NCBI GenBank assembly: GCA_963969495.1
Contig: OZ018326.1
Coordinates: 174,629,056-174,693,055, forward strand
DNA length: 64,000 nucleotides
Origin: Ceratothoa steindachneri
Lineage: Eukaryota; Arthropoda; Malacostraca; Isopoda; Cymothoidae
Direction of reading: 5' to 3'
The notes below the pieces were generated by a model. The model saw only the letters and a program-made list of their open reading frames with translations, was not told where the DNA came from and ran no database searches. The translations under genes and the position numbers were made by a program. The first letter of the stretch is position 1. Each line of letters starts with the position of its first letter. This document shows positions 20,496-32,718 of the stretch, in pieces.

Positions 20496-21229
20496 CCGGT
20501 TCGAATATATTAAATTGTTTTTGTCTTTATCTCCATAATTTCCATGATCATACCCCTTTTCACCAGCTCAGTCTGGGGTATGTAGGGGGTTAATGCATCT
20601 AAATATTGTGGAATAATTGTGCTCAAGGTTTCAACATGGAAATAGACTTGGTACAAATTTTCCACCAAGAAAAAGAAAAAAACATACCGTATATATTCAA
20701 AAAAAACTTCCAGTTATAAACCGACATATATGAAAAACTTAATTTACTGACAAATACCAGTAGTCACACATACTACCATAGTTTTCAAAAACACAAGTAC
20801 TTTAATATCCCTTGAGTACTAACAATCTCAGCCATAGCATAAAAATTGATCAATGAATTTTGACATATTATCAAGTTTACAAACTCACTATTAAAACTAA
20901 AATATTATTCACACACCTTGTACTTATAAAAAAAACAAACTTGAGACACAGAATCAATATAGGCCCCCGTATGTGTATGTCAGATGCTGCTGGCTAACTG
21001 ACAACTCGTAACGCTGTGTACCACTTGCCCACCCTTTTTTTCAGAGCTTATGTTTGAACGTAAACCAAACCTGATCGATACGGCGCTGCCCATCTACAAC
21101 AGGCATACTCTCCCTTTCTCTCTTCTTCAAACATGAGAAAATCCATCTGAGATTTTTTTATTGCTACTAGGCAGTGTAATTATTTCCCCCTTGGTAGATT
21201 CAAATTCCCCCCCAGTTTGGGAATGACTG

Positions 21230-21237
21230 TTCTAAAG
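21230..21237. repeat. hAT target-site duplication, right
   Basis: TTCTAAAG, identical to 16930-16937. Confidence 0.92.
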
Positions 21238-21290
21238 GGATGCATTAATGAATAAGCTTAACTAATTTGGTTTATATGTCAGCTCAAGGG

Positions 21291-22405
21291 TGTGATAGAA
21301 CGGTCTGAGGCCACTTAAATTCAGCAGTTATCACATGTTAAAAACACATGCTACCCACGTGCATCTGCGAGAAGAAGCAGAGCGCGTTATTGCCCAGCAT
21401 AGCAAATGTTTAATCAAGGAGGTTCACTTCCCCATTTCGCCTCTATACGTCGATTAGATATTTTTTCAGGCGCCAGCCGGACATTCCCCCGAAGCCTCCC
21501 ACGCAATTGTCCCTTACGCCAAGGGGATGGCTTCGACTATTTATATCATAGCTTTTCCCGATTGAAGCAGATCAGATCCCGATTATCTTCGCAGGGCATC
21601 ACGCCGATCCAGTCTCACTTGTGCACCTAGAAACTCTCTACCTCGAGAACCCCATTATTGTCCAGAAGAGGACAATATCTCTTGAGTGCCAAGGTTTGTG
21701 CCTTCGGGATGCCAAGTCAACAAGCCCCCCTGTTGTTCAGAAAGAGAACAACGTTAGAACAGCCATTGTTCTTTGAACCCGTTTGACCAGAGATGGTTCT
21801 CACCCCCCCCTATGTTGTTCAGAAATAGAAAAACGTTAGAACAGCCATTGTTCTTCAAGCCCGTTCGTCAAGAAACGGTTCTCGTTCCCAATACATCACG
21901 TCCGGATAATTTAATTCCCCCCTTTTTATCGTTTTTCAAGAGAACGCTTGGTTTCAACAATAACCTTGATTGTTCATCTAGAACATCTCCGATTTGCTGT
22001 CACAAAGATCGCTCGTACTTCCGAGACCCACTTCGCTCTTACTCTTCAAAGACAGTCCTTCCTCTTCGTTAAGGACAACCCCCTGAAGAACCCTTCTGCT
22101 GGAAATCGCCAGTGGGCCGAAGATTCCTTTGCATCGTCTTCCTCTGCACAACAACTTTGTAATTACGTAAGCTGAGCATTACCTTTAATCATTTAACCTT
22201 TTGTAAACGCAACCATGTGCTTTAAATGGTTTAGCGAACCATTCCCCCCCTTTAATTTTTATTTGTTTACCTTTTTAAATCTCTCCAAATCTTAATCCTC
22301 GGATTAGTCAGATATTCCCACGACCCTTTTCCTTCTCCATTTATGTAAACATTTTTTTGTGTGTTGTTGATAGTTTAATTAATAAAACTCTATTTTATTA
22401 ATGGT
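21291..22405 (+). mobile_element. LTR-like unit, copy 2 (inverted relative to copy 1)
   Basis: Starts TGTGATAGAACGG at about 21291. Recognisable shared blocks include GGTTTAGCGAACCATT near 22230, AATCCTCGGATTAG near 22290 and AATAAAACTCTATTTTATTA near 22382. It sits just outside the hAT but inside copy 3 of the repeated coding family. Shared sequence with copy 1 continues to about 22600 (CTCAACGAATAG and CTATTCTACGAC). The internal 81-bp repeats occupy about 21745-21880. Confidence 0.6.
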
Positions 22406-23309
22406 AGCCATATAATTTACCCTTGTGCTTCGTTCCACTTCTTAAGCATATTGAAGATAAATAAGCCTCTCCAGGACTCCCCACCCTTTTTGGACTAACC
22501 TCGGTCAATCAGAATAATTCCCTCAACGAATAGTTTTATATGGTATATAGTCGAGAGCCTATTCTACGACAAAGGGCATTAAATAGGCCTCTGAAATCAA
22601 ATTGTCTTAAAAGTGAAAAATTGCTGTAGAACTACAAAACACTTCCTAAACACTGTAATTCGAGGATGTCCTCTGTTGCAGACTTGAGGCCATGAGTTCC
22701 CTCTGAATCCTCTGAGTTGCTCTTGTCATCACTTGGTAGTTCAGAGGTCGGCTGTGGTACAGGGATAGGACTTGAATATCGGCTGGGCAAATAGCAGACT
22801 GATAGATTTCTTGCCTTTTATGTTGCCATCTGCAGTGAAATAAAATAAAATCAGACTAAAAATGGATATCACTGGCTGTGATCACTTGCAGAAATATTGG
22901 AAGTAAAACATATTATTTATTTTGATCTTTTTATTGGATACATCTCTTGAAAATTTTTTAAAGACTAGGAAAGAAAACACATTGAATTTCACCTTATAAT
23001 ATCTGATAAGTAGAAGTACCAATCCGTTGAATGGTCATTTGGTTCCGTCCAGACCATTGGCACGTGAAATATGAGCTGAAGCCCTTTGCCTTTCACTCAG
23101 GCACAGAGGTAACTAGTACACCTGTCAAACTATATGTGAGGTGCCCAGAGTTTGTCATTGTTACTCACTCTACATCCAAAGTACGGCTCATAAAGTTTCT
23201 AAGTGGTTACAATATCGAGTGTTCAGGCATTAGGCATCTCTGGTCTTTGAATTGTAGGGTCCTGGTCTTTCCGAAAATTCTTTCCGACAAACTCATGCTA
23301 TTATTTTTT

Positions 23310-25368
23310 TTAGTTATATACTCGAATCTCTCTTTTTCTTTCTAATGCGAAAACTCCTCTCAAAAATTTAATCTTTGCATTAATTTCGTCTTTCCAATAA
23401 ATCTCGATGCAAGATATACTTGCGGCTCTTGTCTCCATTCTTAAATGAAGTTGTCAAGTCTCTGCTCATTTTGTACGTTTATAAAACCACTCGGTTGTGC
23501 TTGACATGGCCATAATATAGGTTAGCTTTCTAGTACTGCTAGACTGTTTCAAATATTTTAATTAAAATGAGGAAAACAGCCATAATTAGGGGGTTAAATG
23601 CCATTGAAAGACATAAATTACCCAAATCAGTTTTAGGGAGGGAGAAAATACATTACATTCTTAGGCAAGCGGAGGTGAGAGCATCGCTACAAAAACATTC
23701 TTAACAGCTCTCTGCGATCATAAAATGTATGTGACTTGAGATATATAGATAAGAGACAATTGTTCCTATCTACTTTGGCCTTCTCGCGAGCTAAATGAAG
23801 ATATGTCCACAAATATACAACAAACTACTTGATCCGTTACTCAGAAAATCAACAAAGGTTCTGATCCAGAAGATTTATTAAAATGGTTTCTCTAAGTATT
23901 AAAGTTCGATTAAATGCAAATATTTTGAAGATAAAAAGCTAGTGTGGGAGAACAAATGCCCAGTTAAGAAAATCAGCCTCCCTCCTTTTAAGAAGGCACT
24001 TTCATCTTCTTTTGAACACAAGCCCACTTTACATTAATCTCGAGAGAGTTCTGTTTCTTTTTGCATCAGTACTTTCAAGTAGTTTTCCAAATTATAAGTT
24101 CAGCATCAACAAAAGCCCAAGTTTTGGATCTTTCCATTAGTATTATTATATTTTTTACTCGTGTTATTTATTCTTTCTGTTTTCCAAACGATTTTCCTAA
24201 CCTTTGGCTTTCATTTGACGCCACAAATAAAAATCAAGCGGGGTAGAGCCAGTGCTCAATAGCGGAAACTCAACCTGTTCTTTTCGTTACCTCCCTGTTC
24301 TGGAAAGTGTGTTAAAGTCATTTTAACAGCTGTATAGTTGTGCCATAATGCAGATGAGCGGCATCTTGCTAAAACTACTCCGAATAGTTGCCTGTATATT
24401 TCAACAGGCTTTGGGCTTTGGAAATGTTTACCTTAGCAAAATTTTCAGATAAGCGTAACCGCTACCGTCTTTTATATCCCACACAAAATCATAAGTCAAT
24501 TAAAAACTTGTTCTTGAAAGAATCAAACCAATTCTCATTGGTTAAGTGGCCCCTATTCAGTGTTCAGAAGTTTGAATACTCCGGAATGGTCTTATCCTCA
24601 CCTGCACGTAGTTCTTCTGCATATTCTCGAAATTAAGTTGAAATATTATTTTAATTTAACTAATACTAAATAAGCAGATTAGTATAAATAGTTTAGTTGA
24701 ATACATTCACTCATATGGTTGGGAAAATATTTCCATTCCGCTCAGAGCAGGTATAAAACACCTTGTGTACAGATTATTCAAACTGGATAGAAGAGGAAAG
24801 TGTTAGCAGCATGGATCTGTTTATTAACCTGTCTAGCGATTTTCCATGCAAAATTTAAAGCGAAAACCAACGTGGTAATTTCGAGCTCAAAATTTGTAAG
24901 GACAGATCTGAAGAAAATGTGGGATAGCTTGAAGAACTGAATACTTGATGGTGTGGGCGAATGTAACATCAACCGGATCCCAAATATGTACTTCTCACTC
25001 CCATTGATCATGCAGTAAATCTCAAGGAACATCGCAACTTAAAGTTCGTTCTCATGATATGCGGCCCACAGAACGCCTTCACGTATCGCGTTGCTCAATG
25101 GAAACAAAAGTAGACGGTGGAGGAAGTGGTTAGTAATAATCGTGCTAATCCTAATGATTGACAAAGGCGATACTACACGTGATTACTCGTTATTAAGTAA
25201 TGAGTATGATGTTTAAATGTCGTTTTTGTTAATATTTGAGCAACTTAAATGTTTTTTACATTTGAGCATTGTCCTAGTATTATTGTTTTCGTTAACATCA
25301 AAAACTAATGAAGCCATCTACTGAAGCTTTTGTAGCAAATTGGTGATGGTAAAGTAACATGGTGTGGA
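23310..25368. other. No recognised gene
   Basis: AT-rich. Short frames (24388-24636 plus, 24778-25032 minus) have no recognisable motif. Confidence 0.5.
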
Positions 25369-25370
25369 TA

Positions 25371-27095
25371 TACCGAGTGTCCCAGAAAAAAGTCAACCGT
25401 ACTTTGAATTAGTATAACTCAAGAACTTTTGGAGATATTTGCGTTCTGTAAAGAGTGTTTTGTTTATCAACTATTTATCTGTCGATTCCAGAAATTTCAT
25501 TAAATTCCCTTTGGCGATATTGATACACTAATGGGTTTAGTTGAGGCTATCAAAAATATGTTTGCGCAAGGAAGTAAAATAATGAAACGAAGCCTAGGTA
25601 GGCTAGGCCACCGTGCACTCTTAAGAGAAGCGTAGGGAGCCTAGGTAGCCTAGGTCACTGTGTTATTCTTCAAGTAAAGCCGAGGCTATTTTACATTAGT
25701 TTTACAGCCACGCTGTGGTATGGTCTAGTAATTATTGCTTACTAAGCAAATCAAAGCGTTTCTGTGTAAAGGTTTACTTCCATAGAACCATTTTAATCAT
25801 GCAGTTAACAAAAGATCAACACGTATTTGTGGTCACAAACTTTATTAAGACTGGCAATATTAAACAAGTACAAGATTTATTTGAACAACGTTTTCCAGGT
25901 AAGCACCCACCAAGCAATCCCACAATTTGAAAAAATGTTCGCAAATACCAACATGAAAGAACATGCTTAAATCTAAATAAAGGACGTTTGGGTCGTATAA
26001 GAACCATAATAACAACAGAAAATATCTAAAATGTTCAGATGACACTTCTTCAAAATCGACATGTATCAGTCAAAGTCATCCTTTAACCGCATTATTTAAC
26101 TTGACTTAAAATGGCATCCCTATAAGATACATGCAAGACACCAGCTTCTTGAAACTGATTTTCCTCGTCGTAGACAATTCGTCAAATGGCTTCTCCATAA
26201 ACTTACTCGTTTCTTGTAAAACATTGTGATTGGTGACGAGGCAGCCTTTTTCATGAATGGAAAGGTAAATAGACATAACAATCGGCAGAAAGTGTCTCCG
26301 TGGTTCGGAATATGCGGGAATGGCTATCTTATCGGCCCATTGTTTTACGAGAATAACTTGAATGGTGCTGCCTACCTGAGCATGATCGACGAAAGGAGCT
26401 TCTCGGAACTCCGCCAGAATTACGGCAATCAATTCAATAGACTTTGGTGGATTCAAGACGGCGCACCAGCTCATAGACAGCTTGTTGTAAGAACAAAACT
26501 AAGAGAAACGTTTGACAACCGCATTTTCGCGCTAATCATGCAATTGAATGGCCCCCAAGATCCCCTAACTTAACACCGTGCGATTATTTCTTATGGGGAT
26601 ATCTAAAGAATAAAGTGCTTTCTACTCCAACAAAAAGCATCAACCAGTTAAGAGATAGTATCGCATGTGAAGTCAATAAATTTAAGGAAAATCACAAGTT
26701 AATCAAAAAAGTTGTTCAATCAATGCGGTCAAAGGCGCAACTGTGCTTGGAAAGAAATGGAGGACATGCGGAAGGAAACGATGTTTAGATAATTGAAAAA
26801 TGAATTTGTATTACCCATATGAAGAGGTGTTTTTGTTAAAAATGCATTTAAATATATTTGTTGATTTTAAACTTCGAAGTTTCATTATTTTACTTCCTTG
26901 CGCGAACATAATTTTGATACCCTCCACTAAATCCATTAGTATATCAACATCGTACAAGGGAATTAAATCAAATTTAGAGAATTGACAGATAAATAGTTGT
27001 TAAATTTGATTTGTTTTGCAGAACTCAAAATCTTTAATAGATTTTGAGTTATACTAATTCAAGTTACGGTTAAGTTTTTTCTGGGACACCTTGTA
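25371..27095 (+). mobile_element. DD41D (rosa-type) Tc1/mariner element
   Basis: Bounded by TA at 25369-25370 and 27096-27097. The ends are inverted repeats: TACCGAGTGTCCCAGAAAAA at 25371 against the complement TACAAGGTGTCCCAGAAAAA at the right end. Similarity continues inward for over 100 bases (both carry CTTGAATTAGTATAACTCAA-like and AACTATTTATCTGTC blocks). It holds one decayed transposase. At 25594-25660 inside the 5' part there are two imperfect copies of a CCTAGGTAG-[CG]-CTAGG palindromic module. Confidence 0.85.
25799..26788 (+). pseudogene. DD41D transposase, decayed
   Basis: The ATG at 25799 opens MQLTKDQHVFVVTNFIKTGN, the start I prefer over an in-frame ATG at 25715 because it begins the conserved HTH. 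Catalytic blocks: GDEAAFFMNGKVN (first Asp, about 26235), WWIQDGAPAH (second Asp at 26457-26459) and CDYFLWGYLKNK (third Asp at 26582-26584). There are 122 bases between the second and third Asp codons. One missing base (frame change near 26550) brings this to 41 codons, the spacing of DD41D rosa-type enzymes. The C-terminus LCLERNGGHAEGND is typical. Several stops between 25930 and 26220 make it inactive. Confidence 0.87.
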
Positions 27096-27238
27096 TAGAC
27101 TCTGATTTTCTTCTAGGAGTGTGGGCCAGTGAAAGTGCAAGCTACTCTAGATGTCAGCAGCAACATGTTAGCTCATCTAACCTTCCTTCGGGGGGTACAC
27201 AATAGAACCTAGACGTTCGTCCATTCTTCGATGTAATG

Positions 27239-27242
<4 letters not shown>

Positions 27243-27309
<67 letters not shown>
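27243..27309. repeat. (TA)n microsatellite with TG tail
   Basis: More than 30 TA dinucleotides passing into TGTGTGTG. Confidence 0.97.
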
Positions 27310-27319
<10 letters not shown>

Positions 27320-27574
27320 ATGTGTGTTATTTTCAGTTAATTAAAGATGTTTTAAAAGATTTGATATGGCATTCAAATAGAATGTGACTTTGTCCTTGTG
27401 ACTTATTATCTGATATCTTGGCCGTGACTTTTTCCTACTCTAAAATTTATATAACCTTATCAAGTTTAGTTAGTTAGTCAGCGCCAATCCTTCCATGATA
27501 CTGGGAGGATCCCCGACCGGATATTGAAATTTTTTAGTTAAGGTCAGAATGACAATAGCTGGTGGGCCGAGGGC

Positions 27575-28010
27575 CCTAAGTACCAGTTCTCTTTTGAAGA
27601 GAGGTAGCAGGAAGTATTTTGTTTTGACACCAAACAGCGTTCAGGTGGAAGCCTTCGTCACCTCGGGGGAGAAGGAACTGTTCCGCGTCAGAGGTACGTG
27701 GATATAGATACCCATCGAGGGGATTCCTTGGAACAGAGAGTGTGTATGTGTGTGTGTGTTGTGTTGTGAAGGCGGGAGAGGAAAGAAAGCAGCGTTGTGA
27801 TTGGCTATGTGTGAGGTGGAAGGTGTAAGATCTACTCACTCGAAAATGGGGTAAGCACAGCGCGTCCACCAATCGGTAGCCAGATCTCTACGTGCGCTGA
27901 CGTTTGTGTCCGCTCGTGCCGAGAATCGGAATCGAACCCGGTACCGCGACGTTGGGAGGCCAAAACAAAGCATGATGCTTAGGGCCAATAAAATGCGATG
28001 AAAAACCAGA
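27575..28010 (-). mobile_element. tRNA-headed SINE-like unit
   Basis: On the minus strand the head reads TGGCCCTAAGC (box A-like, about 27990-27980), about 36 bases of spacer, then GGGTTCGATTCC (box B, about 27940-27930), the layout of an internal RNA polymerase III promoter. GC-rich body sequence extends to about 27575, including a short (TG)n at 27740-27760. No second copy is visible in the window, so the 3' end is uncertain. A true tRNA is unlikely because the acceptor and anticodon stems do not pair. Confidence 0.55.
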
Positions 28011-30880
28011 AGCCTATCAATTATTTTCTATGTAAGTAATATAGGAAAAATCAGGGGAAAAATGCTATAGGGGCTTCCAAAAATTTTCAGCGTTAATCAT
28101 TTAATAATTTAAGCCTGTCCATTGTTTTATTGAAATGACAAGATTTATATTATATTAATGTAGTTATTTTTTAGATCATATGAATGAAAAAGTTATATTC
28201 CTTCGTAATGTGAAACTATATACATATATCAAAAGTAGATTTTTTAACAAAAACAGGCAATGGCTTCGCAACTCCCCCTGCGCTGCACTACTAAGATTAA
28301 AATTTAAAATCTCAAAAAAAGCAGCCATGGTTAAATTTTTATAAATTTTCTCAACTTCGAGAATTATAATAATTTTAAAAAGGAACTCTAAACTGAATTT
28401 TTCCCCTTTCAAAATACTACCTAGCTAAAATTCACAAAATTTCGATACTTATATTTATTTCTGAACTTCACCATTTTTTTATATTATAAAAGAATTATTA
28501 GAAATAACTTTAATACAAAAACATAAGTCATAACCAAACTAAGATAAAATTATTATTCAAATACGCCAAAATATTCCCTTCTTAAATTATAGAGTTAGTG
28601 AACTAAGTGATTTTTATTTAATATGGCATTTATTCAGAATAACATTTTAAAATTTGGCTTGAAATTGAAGTGACTCACTCATCAGTCTCTTCTGAGGATT
28701 GGAGTTTTCTTTGATCGCTTCCCTTCCAAATTCTTTGTCTTGAATAAATTACTGGTGCAGTGCGGTTTCTTTGTTGGATTCACTGTCAGGAACTTATTTA
28801 TTTAATTTTCCTTTAAAAGTGAAATCACAAGATTTACGATTGACGGAAATAGTCAGAAACTTTACCATTAACACTTGAATTGCGGTCGCTGTTCCATGGC
28901 TATTTCCATTTGAAGATTTTGTTGTCCCCTTGAATCGCAAAACTTATAATTTGTTTATCTGCCACAGGAGAATAACATCAAGCATCGCACAGTATTTCGA
29001 GATCGTTGAAGCTATTATTTTTCGTACGTGAAACCTTCTTTGGTATGAATGCAACGGTTTATTGGGTAGGCATTACTGATTCTATTGTGAGGTAAAAGGT
29101 TTAACATAAGCATGGTAAAAATCTGTAATGTGTGGAAGTTCTTTAAAGTTATGAATGACGAGGACACTTTGGTGTTTTCCTTTACAACGCTCATTGGCCA
29201 GCTTGCCAGACCATTCAGCACAATTCGTTGATGTCATCCAAGCAGTTTCTTAGATCGCTACAAATTTCCAAGTGTTTGAATATTATTAAAAGTTATTTCT
29301 TACTAAGTATACGTAAAAACTACCAACATATTTGCATAACTTAAAATAGTAACGTGTTCTTTTGATTTTCGTCCCTTGTTTACCTTTGACGCCTTTGATA
29401 ACCAAAGGCTTATCATAAAATAGGCGAAAGAATAAAATAGATTCTTCTGCAACACTAGTGTGCTCTGGCGCATGTTTATACAGAAGATTTGCTAATTCAT
29501 TTTCCTTCAAAAAAATAAATAAACCTGAATTAAGAACATACGCTTACATTATGAAACTATTCTTTAATGGGAAACTTATGGATATATATTTTATCAGGGG
29601 GGTTTTCCACGCTCCAATGTTGTTTGCAGAGATGCCATTTATCTTTATATAAATCCTGTCCTTCATACGTCCATGTTTCGCAACAGTGCTTAATTTTTAG
29701 TGATAATTTTGAACTCAGTCATATTGAAATGGGAAATAAAACATTTCATGATAAAATGCACAAATTTATGCTCCAATAGATAAAATAAGTAAGAATATAG
29801 TTAATAGCATTACAAGCCGTTGTATCTGCATAAGCTTAGCTTTTAAAAAATTATAACGGATTTCAAAATAAAGAGATCCCCTTTATTATCCTCCGAATGA
29901 AGCTGTCTTCAGTGAAAGTAACAATAATTGATTAGGGATTAAATTTAAATGTAATAAAGCAATAGAATCTATAAAAAAATAACAGCGAGTTAAACATATC
30001 AAAATACTCGTCCTCAATATCTGATCCAATTTGGGATATACATTTATTCCAATTATCTTATTTTCCAAATAAAAGAACTAAAATTATATGATTGTTCATG
30101 GAATTAGTGAAAACCTAGCAGCATGTTCGCCTTAATCCCTTTATTGAGATGAGTAAGTTTGATTTAACGAGTCTATTATATATTGTTCTCGGCCTTATTT
30201 TGTTAGTAATTTAATTTGTATCCTCCCTGGTCATTCGTCAACCGTTTATCGCAGGCCCACCTTAACCTCTCTAAGATTGATTTATACAGCTTCAACCCAC
30301 TTTTATTTATACTTTCCCCGTTCTCTATCATTTTTTACAAACCAAACAAGGCGTGAAGTTAATATAAGCCTACGAACAAATTATCCTCTTTAGGAAGAAT
30401 TTTTGAGAGTAATGGAAACCATTCCCTCTAATAGACCTACTAATATACAAGCCTAAATACAAAGGTAATCTTCTCTTATTTCGCCCAGCGACCATTAGTT
30501 AGCGACATTTTGGTATATACCTCTTTTCAGACACCAAAACCCTGAAAGTGGTCAAGATATCCAATGAAAATTAGTAACCGATGGATTAACTTTTTTTCTC
30601 TATATACAGATGCTCTCATAAGGTTGCTGTGCGGTTTTAATTCATCAATACAATTTTGACTCATGAAGCAGATCTACTCTAATCTAATACAGCTGAAATC
30701 TTCATTTAAGATTCAATCACTACACCGAAGAGTACTAGAGTATAGAACAGGTCTCTCTATCGCAAACCTATACCATATAATTATAAAGGTGGATTCATGT
30801 AATACTCAGGTAAAATTCTATTACTTATCTCTCATTGCTCGTCCACTAGTTAAGTTTGACCTTGAACTTGTGTTGTGGGC
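28011..30880. other. No recognised gene
   Basis: Very AT-rich. Minus-strand frames at 29015-29221 and 29286-29510 read without obvious low complexity but match nothing I know; others are shorter or clearly random. Confidence 0.5.
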
Positions 30881-31590
30881 ATCTCACGGTACACTCAATC
30901 CAACTTCGAGAGACTGGAGTGGAGGGGGGGGGGGAACTCTTATCCTTGAGAGGCAAACGAAGGGTGCATTCTTCCACACTCCTCCAGATTCAGGAAGACA
31001 TTTTTTTCACTACAAGTCAGGGGCGAAAAAAAGGTCTCGAACTAATTTTTCTTCAAAGGGGAGATGCTATTTAAATTGAATTAGTGCAACGAGAAACAAA
31101 CAAAATTCGGACATGAGCGGGGTTAGCAAATAGTAATAATTACTTCAGACTATATGCACAGATAGAAAAAAAATAAAAATAAAATTAACCATAGAATACA
31201 TTGAGTATTTAAATAAAAAAAAGAGAACCATTATTAATGGTACACTACAACCGAGGATAATTATATAACACTTCAAGCAATTAAATTATATATAAAACAT
31301 ATTTACAAGGAGATACGCTAATAGTATATTCAATTTATGATAATAGGGTCTTCTAGAGGATTTCTACTTAAACTATCCGCTAAACGATTTTGAGTACCCT
31401 AGATATACACAATTACGGACTGATATTTCATGAGCAACAGACTCCAACGCATTAGTCGTAAATTTTGACTCTTGAAATTACGAAGGTACGACAATGGCTT
31501 ATGGTCACTCTCAATTACGAATTCGGTTCCTATAAGGTACATTCTTAAATGTTGAATCGACAACAATTATCCCTCCCAAAAAAACTTACT
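30880..31590 (-). mobile_element. Gypsy family 2, 3' end: RNase H tail plus start of LTR
   Basis: On the minus strand 31570-31340 reads HLRMYLIGTEFVIESDHKPL, SYLRNFKSQNLRLMRWSLLL and LADSLSRNPLEDP, the C-terminal half of Gypsy RNase H (family TDH-x-PL and ADxLSR). About 350 bases of untranslated sequence follow, then an LTR-like start TGTGGAAGAATG at about 30978. The pattern matches 37.5-38.3 kb closely. RNase H is again the end of pol, with no integrase after it. Confidence 0.82.
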
Positions 31591-31669
31591 AAAAGTTCCA
31601 ATTAATTATGGACTCCAGAAAAAGAAAATAACTAACTAGAATCCTGACTCAGGACTAAGTTTTCTGGTA

Positions 31670-32551
31670 CGAGGGGCGGTTAATAAGTTTTGCGAATCGG
31701 TAAGGCAAACCAGAGGAAGGGGGATGGCTGTTTGTGGGGGTGTTATGACAAGTTATGACAAGTCAGGACCTGGAGCCGCACGCTCCTGCCTCGTCTATTT
31801 AAGAAGCAGTAGCTGATCTCAGATCGTTAGTCACAAATTTTTCAAAAATGGAGAAGGTTGAGCATCGCGCAGTGATCAGATTTTGACCAAGGAAGGCAAA
31901 CAAGCAAAAAATATCTATGGACGCATGGTTACAGTGGACACTGACATCGCCCCCTCCTATGCAACCATTGATCGCTGGAATACGGAGTTCCACCATGGTC
32001 GTGAGTCTCTTGAAGTTGACCCCCATCCAGGACGCCAATTAGACGTGAGCAATGAGGACAATGTGTCCCGTGTGGAGAGGATCATCCTCGAAAATCGACG
32101 GGTGAAGGTCGAAGAAATCAAGCGAGAACTTGGAATATCACATGGAAGTGTTATCAACATCATCCACGACAATTTAGCCATGACTAAGTTCTCTGCCCGT
32201 TGGGTCCCTAGAATCCTCACGCCCCATGATCGACTTCAACGTCGTCAAAGTCTACAAGGCCAGAATTGCACAAGCTGCCCTGCGCGAGTGAGGATTCGAG
32301 GAGCTCAACCATCCCCCCTTACAGTCCAGATCTGACCTTCAGCGACTACTTTTTATTCCGCCAGCTCAAGAAAGACTGCCCTGCGTGGACGCCGGTTTGG
32401 GGACGATAAAGATGTCCAGCTCGCCGTCCAGGAGTGGATTGAACAGCAGTTGGGAGATTACTTGTTGTGCATTGAAGTCGAGGGTAGTTATATTGAAAAA
32501 TAATAAAACACTTTTCCTCATATCTCGTTTCCTTATATCCGAATTGCAAAA
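31670..32551 (+). mobile_element. mariner copy C, internally deleted
   Basis: Left TIR CGAGGGGCGGTTAATAAGTT at 31670, after TA at 31668-31669. The frame from 31883 encodes the N-terminal HTH, RVERIILENRRVKVEEIKRE and GISHGSVINIIHDNLAM. At about 32245 it jumps from LTPHDRLQRRQ to the KVHN-ARVAQAAL region, the same junction as copy B. The C-terminal blocks (FRQLK, GDYLL) and YIEK reach 32505. The right TIR fails after CCGAATTGCAAAAC (32551), where copy B has AACTTATTGACC, so this end is lost. Confidence 0.9.
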
Positions 32552-32718
32552 CAAATTGGCACAGCAAAACCAAAGTTTGACGGCTAATTTTGCCGTTTAC
32601 TTAGTTGTATCTTGACCAACGTAAATACTCTCAACAAAAAATATATATATAATTGCCTATTAACAAAAATAATTGTACTATAATTTCTGCTTGAATATTC
32701 TTGCCAGTTGCAACTCTA

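Larger units (their letters stand above)
16938..21229 (-). mobile_element. hAT transposon with intact ends and 8-bp target duplication
   Basis: Ends: CAGTGGTTCCCAAAC at 16938-16952 and GTTTGGGAATGACTG at 21215-21229, whose complement differs from the first end at two of 15 positions. Directly outside both ends is TTCTAAAG (16930-16937 and 21230-21237), a perfect 8-bp target duplication as hAT elements make. The 4292-bp interior carries a decayed transposase on the minus strand and, upstream of it, a 1.2-kb LTR-like unit and a noncoding stretch. The element sits inside copy 3 of the repeated coding family; the reading resumes on either side. Confidence 0.92.
16130..23300 (-). pseudogene. Repeated unidentified coding family, copy 3, split by two insertions
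   Basis: The same protein family occurs at 54.7-56.4 and 57.9-59.5 kb, so it is a dispersed repeat, probably part of a mobile element; I do not know its function. N-terminal part, about 23290-23040: YFGCRV...KLWAPHI and VPMVWTEPNDHSTD. Next part, 22805-22680: NIKGK and a Ser/Asp/Glu-rich stretch (SDDKSNSEDSEGTHG). A short piece (LFINAS) lies at 21280-21238. After the hAT comes AVLLHIRNTMP, FILDHIRYKKHDQLLCADLK and ALINGLQTGYTKF (16900-16725). The C-terminal block LGCIMSLKLHFSYSYFSFFPE with YEHGE (16290-16180) ends it. About 190 bases between the two N-terminal blocks are absent from the other copies. Many stops. Confidence 0.8.

Noticed and set aside
30663..31079. Open frame of 138 codons, plus strand
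   Set aside because: Its second half lies antisense over the Gypsy family 2 LTR and untranslated region and includes a poly-G run read as glycines; no domain.
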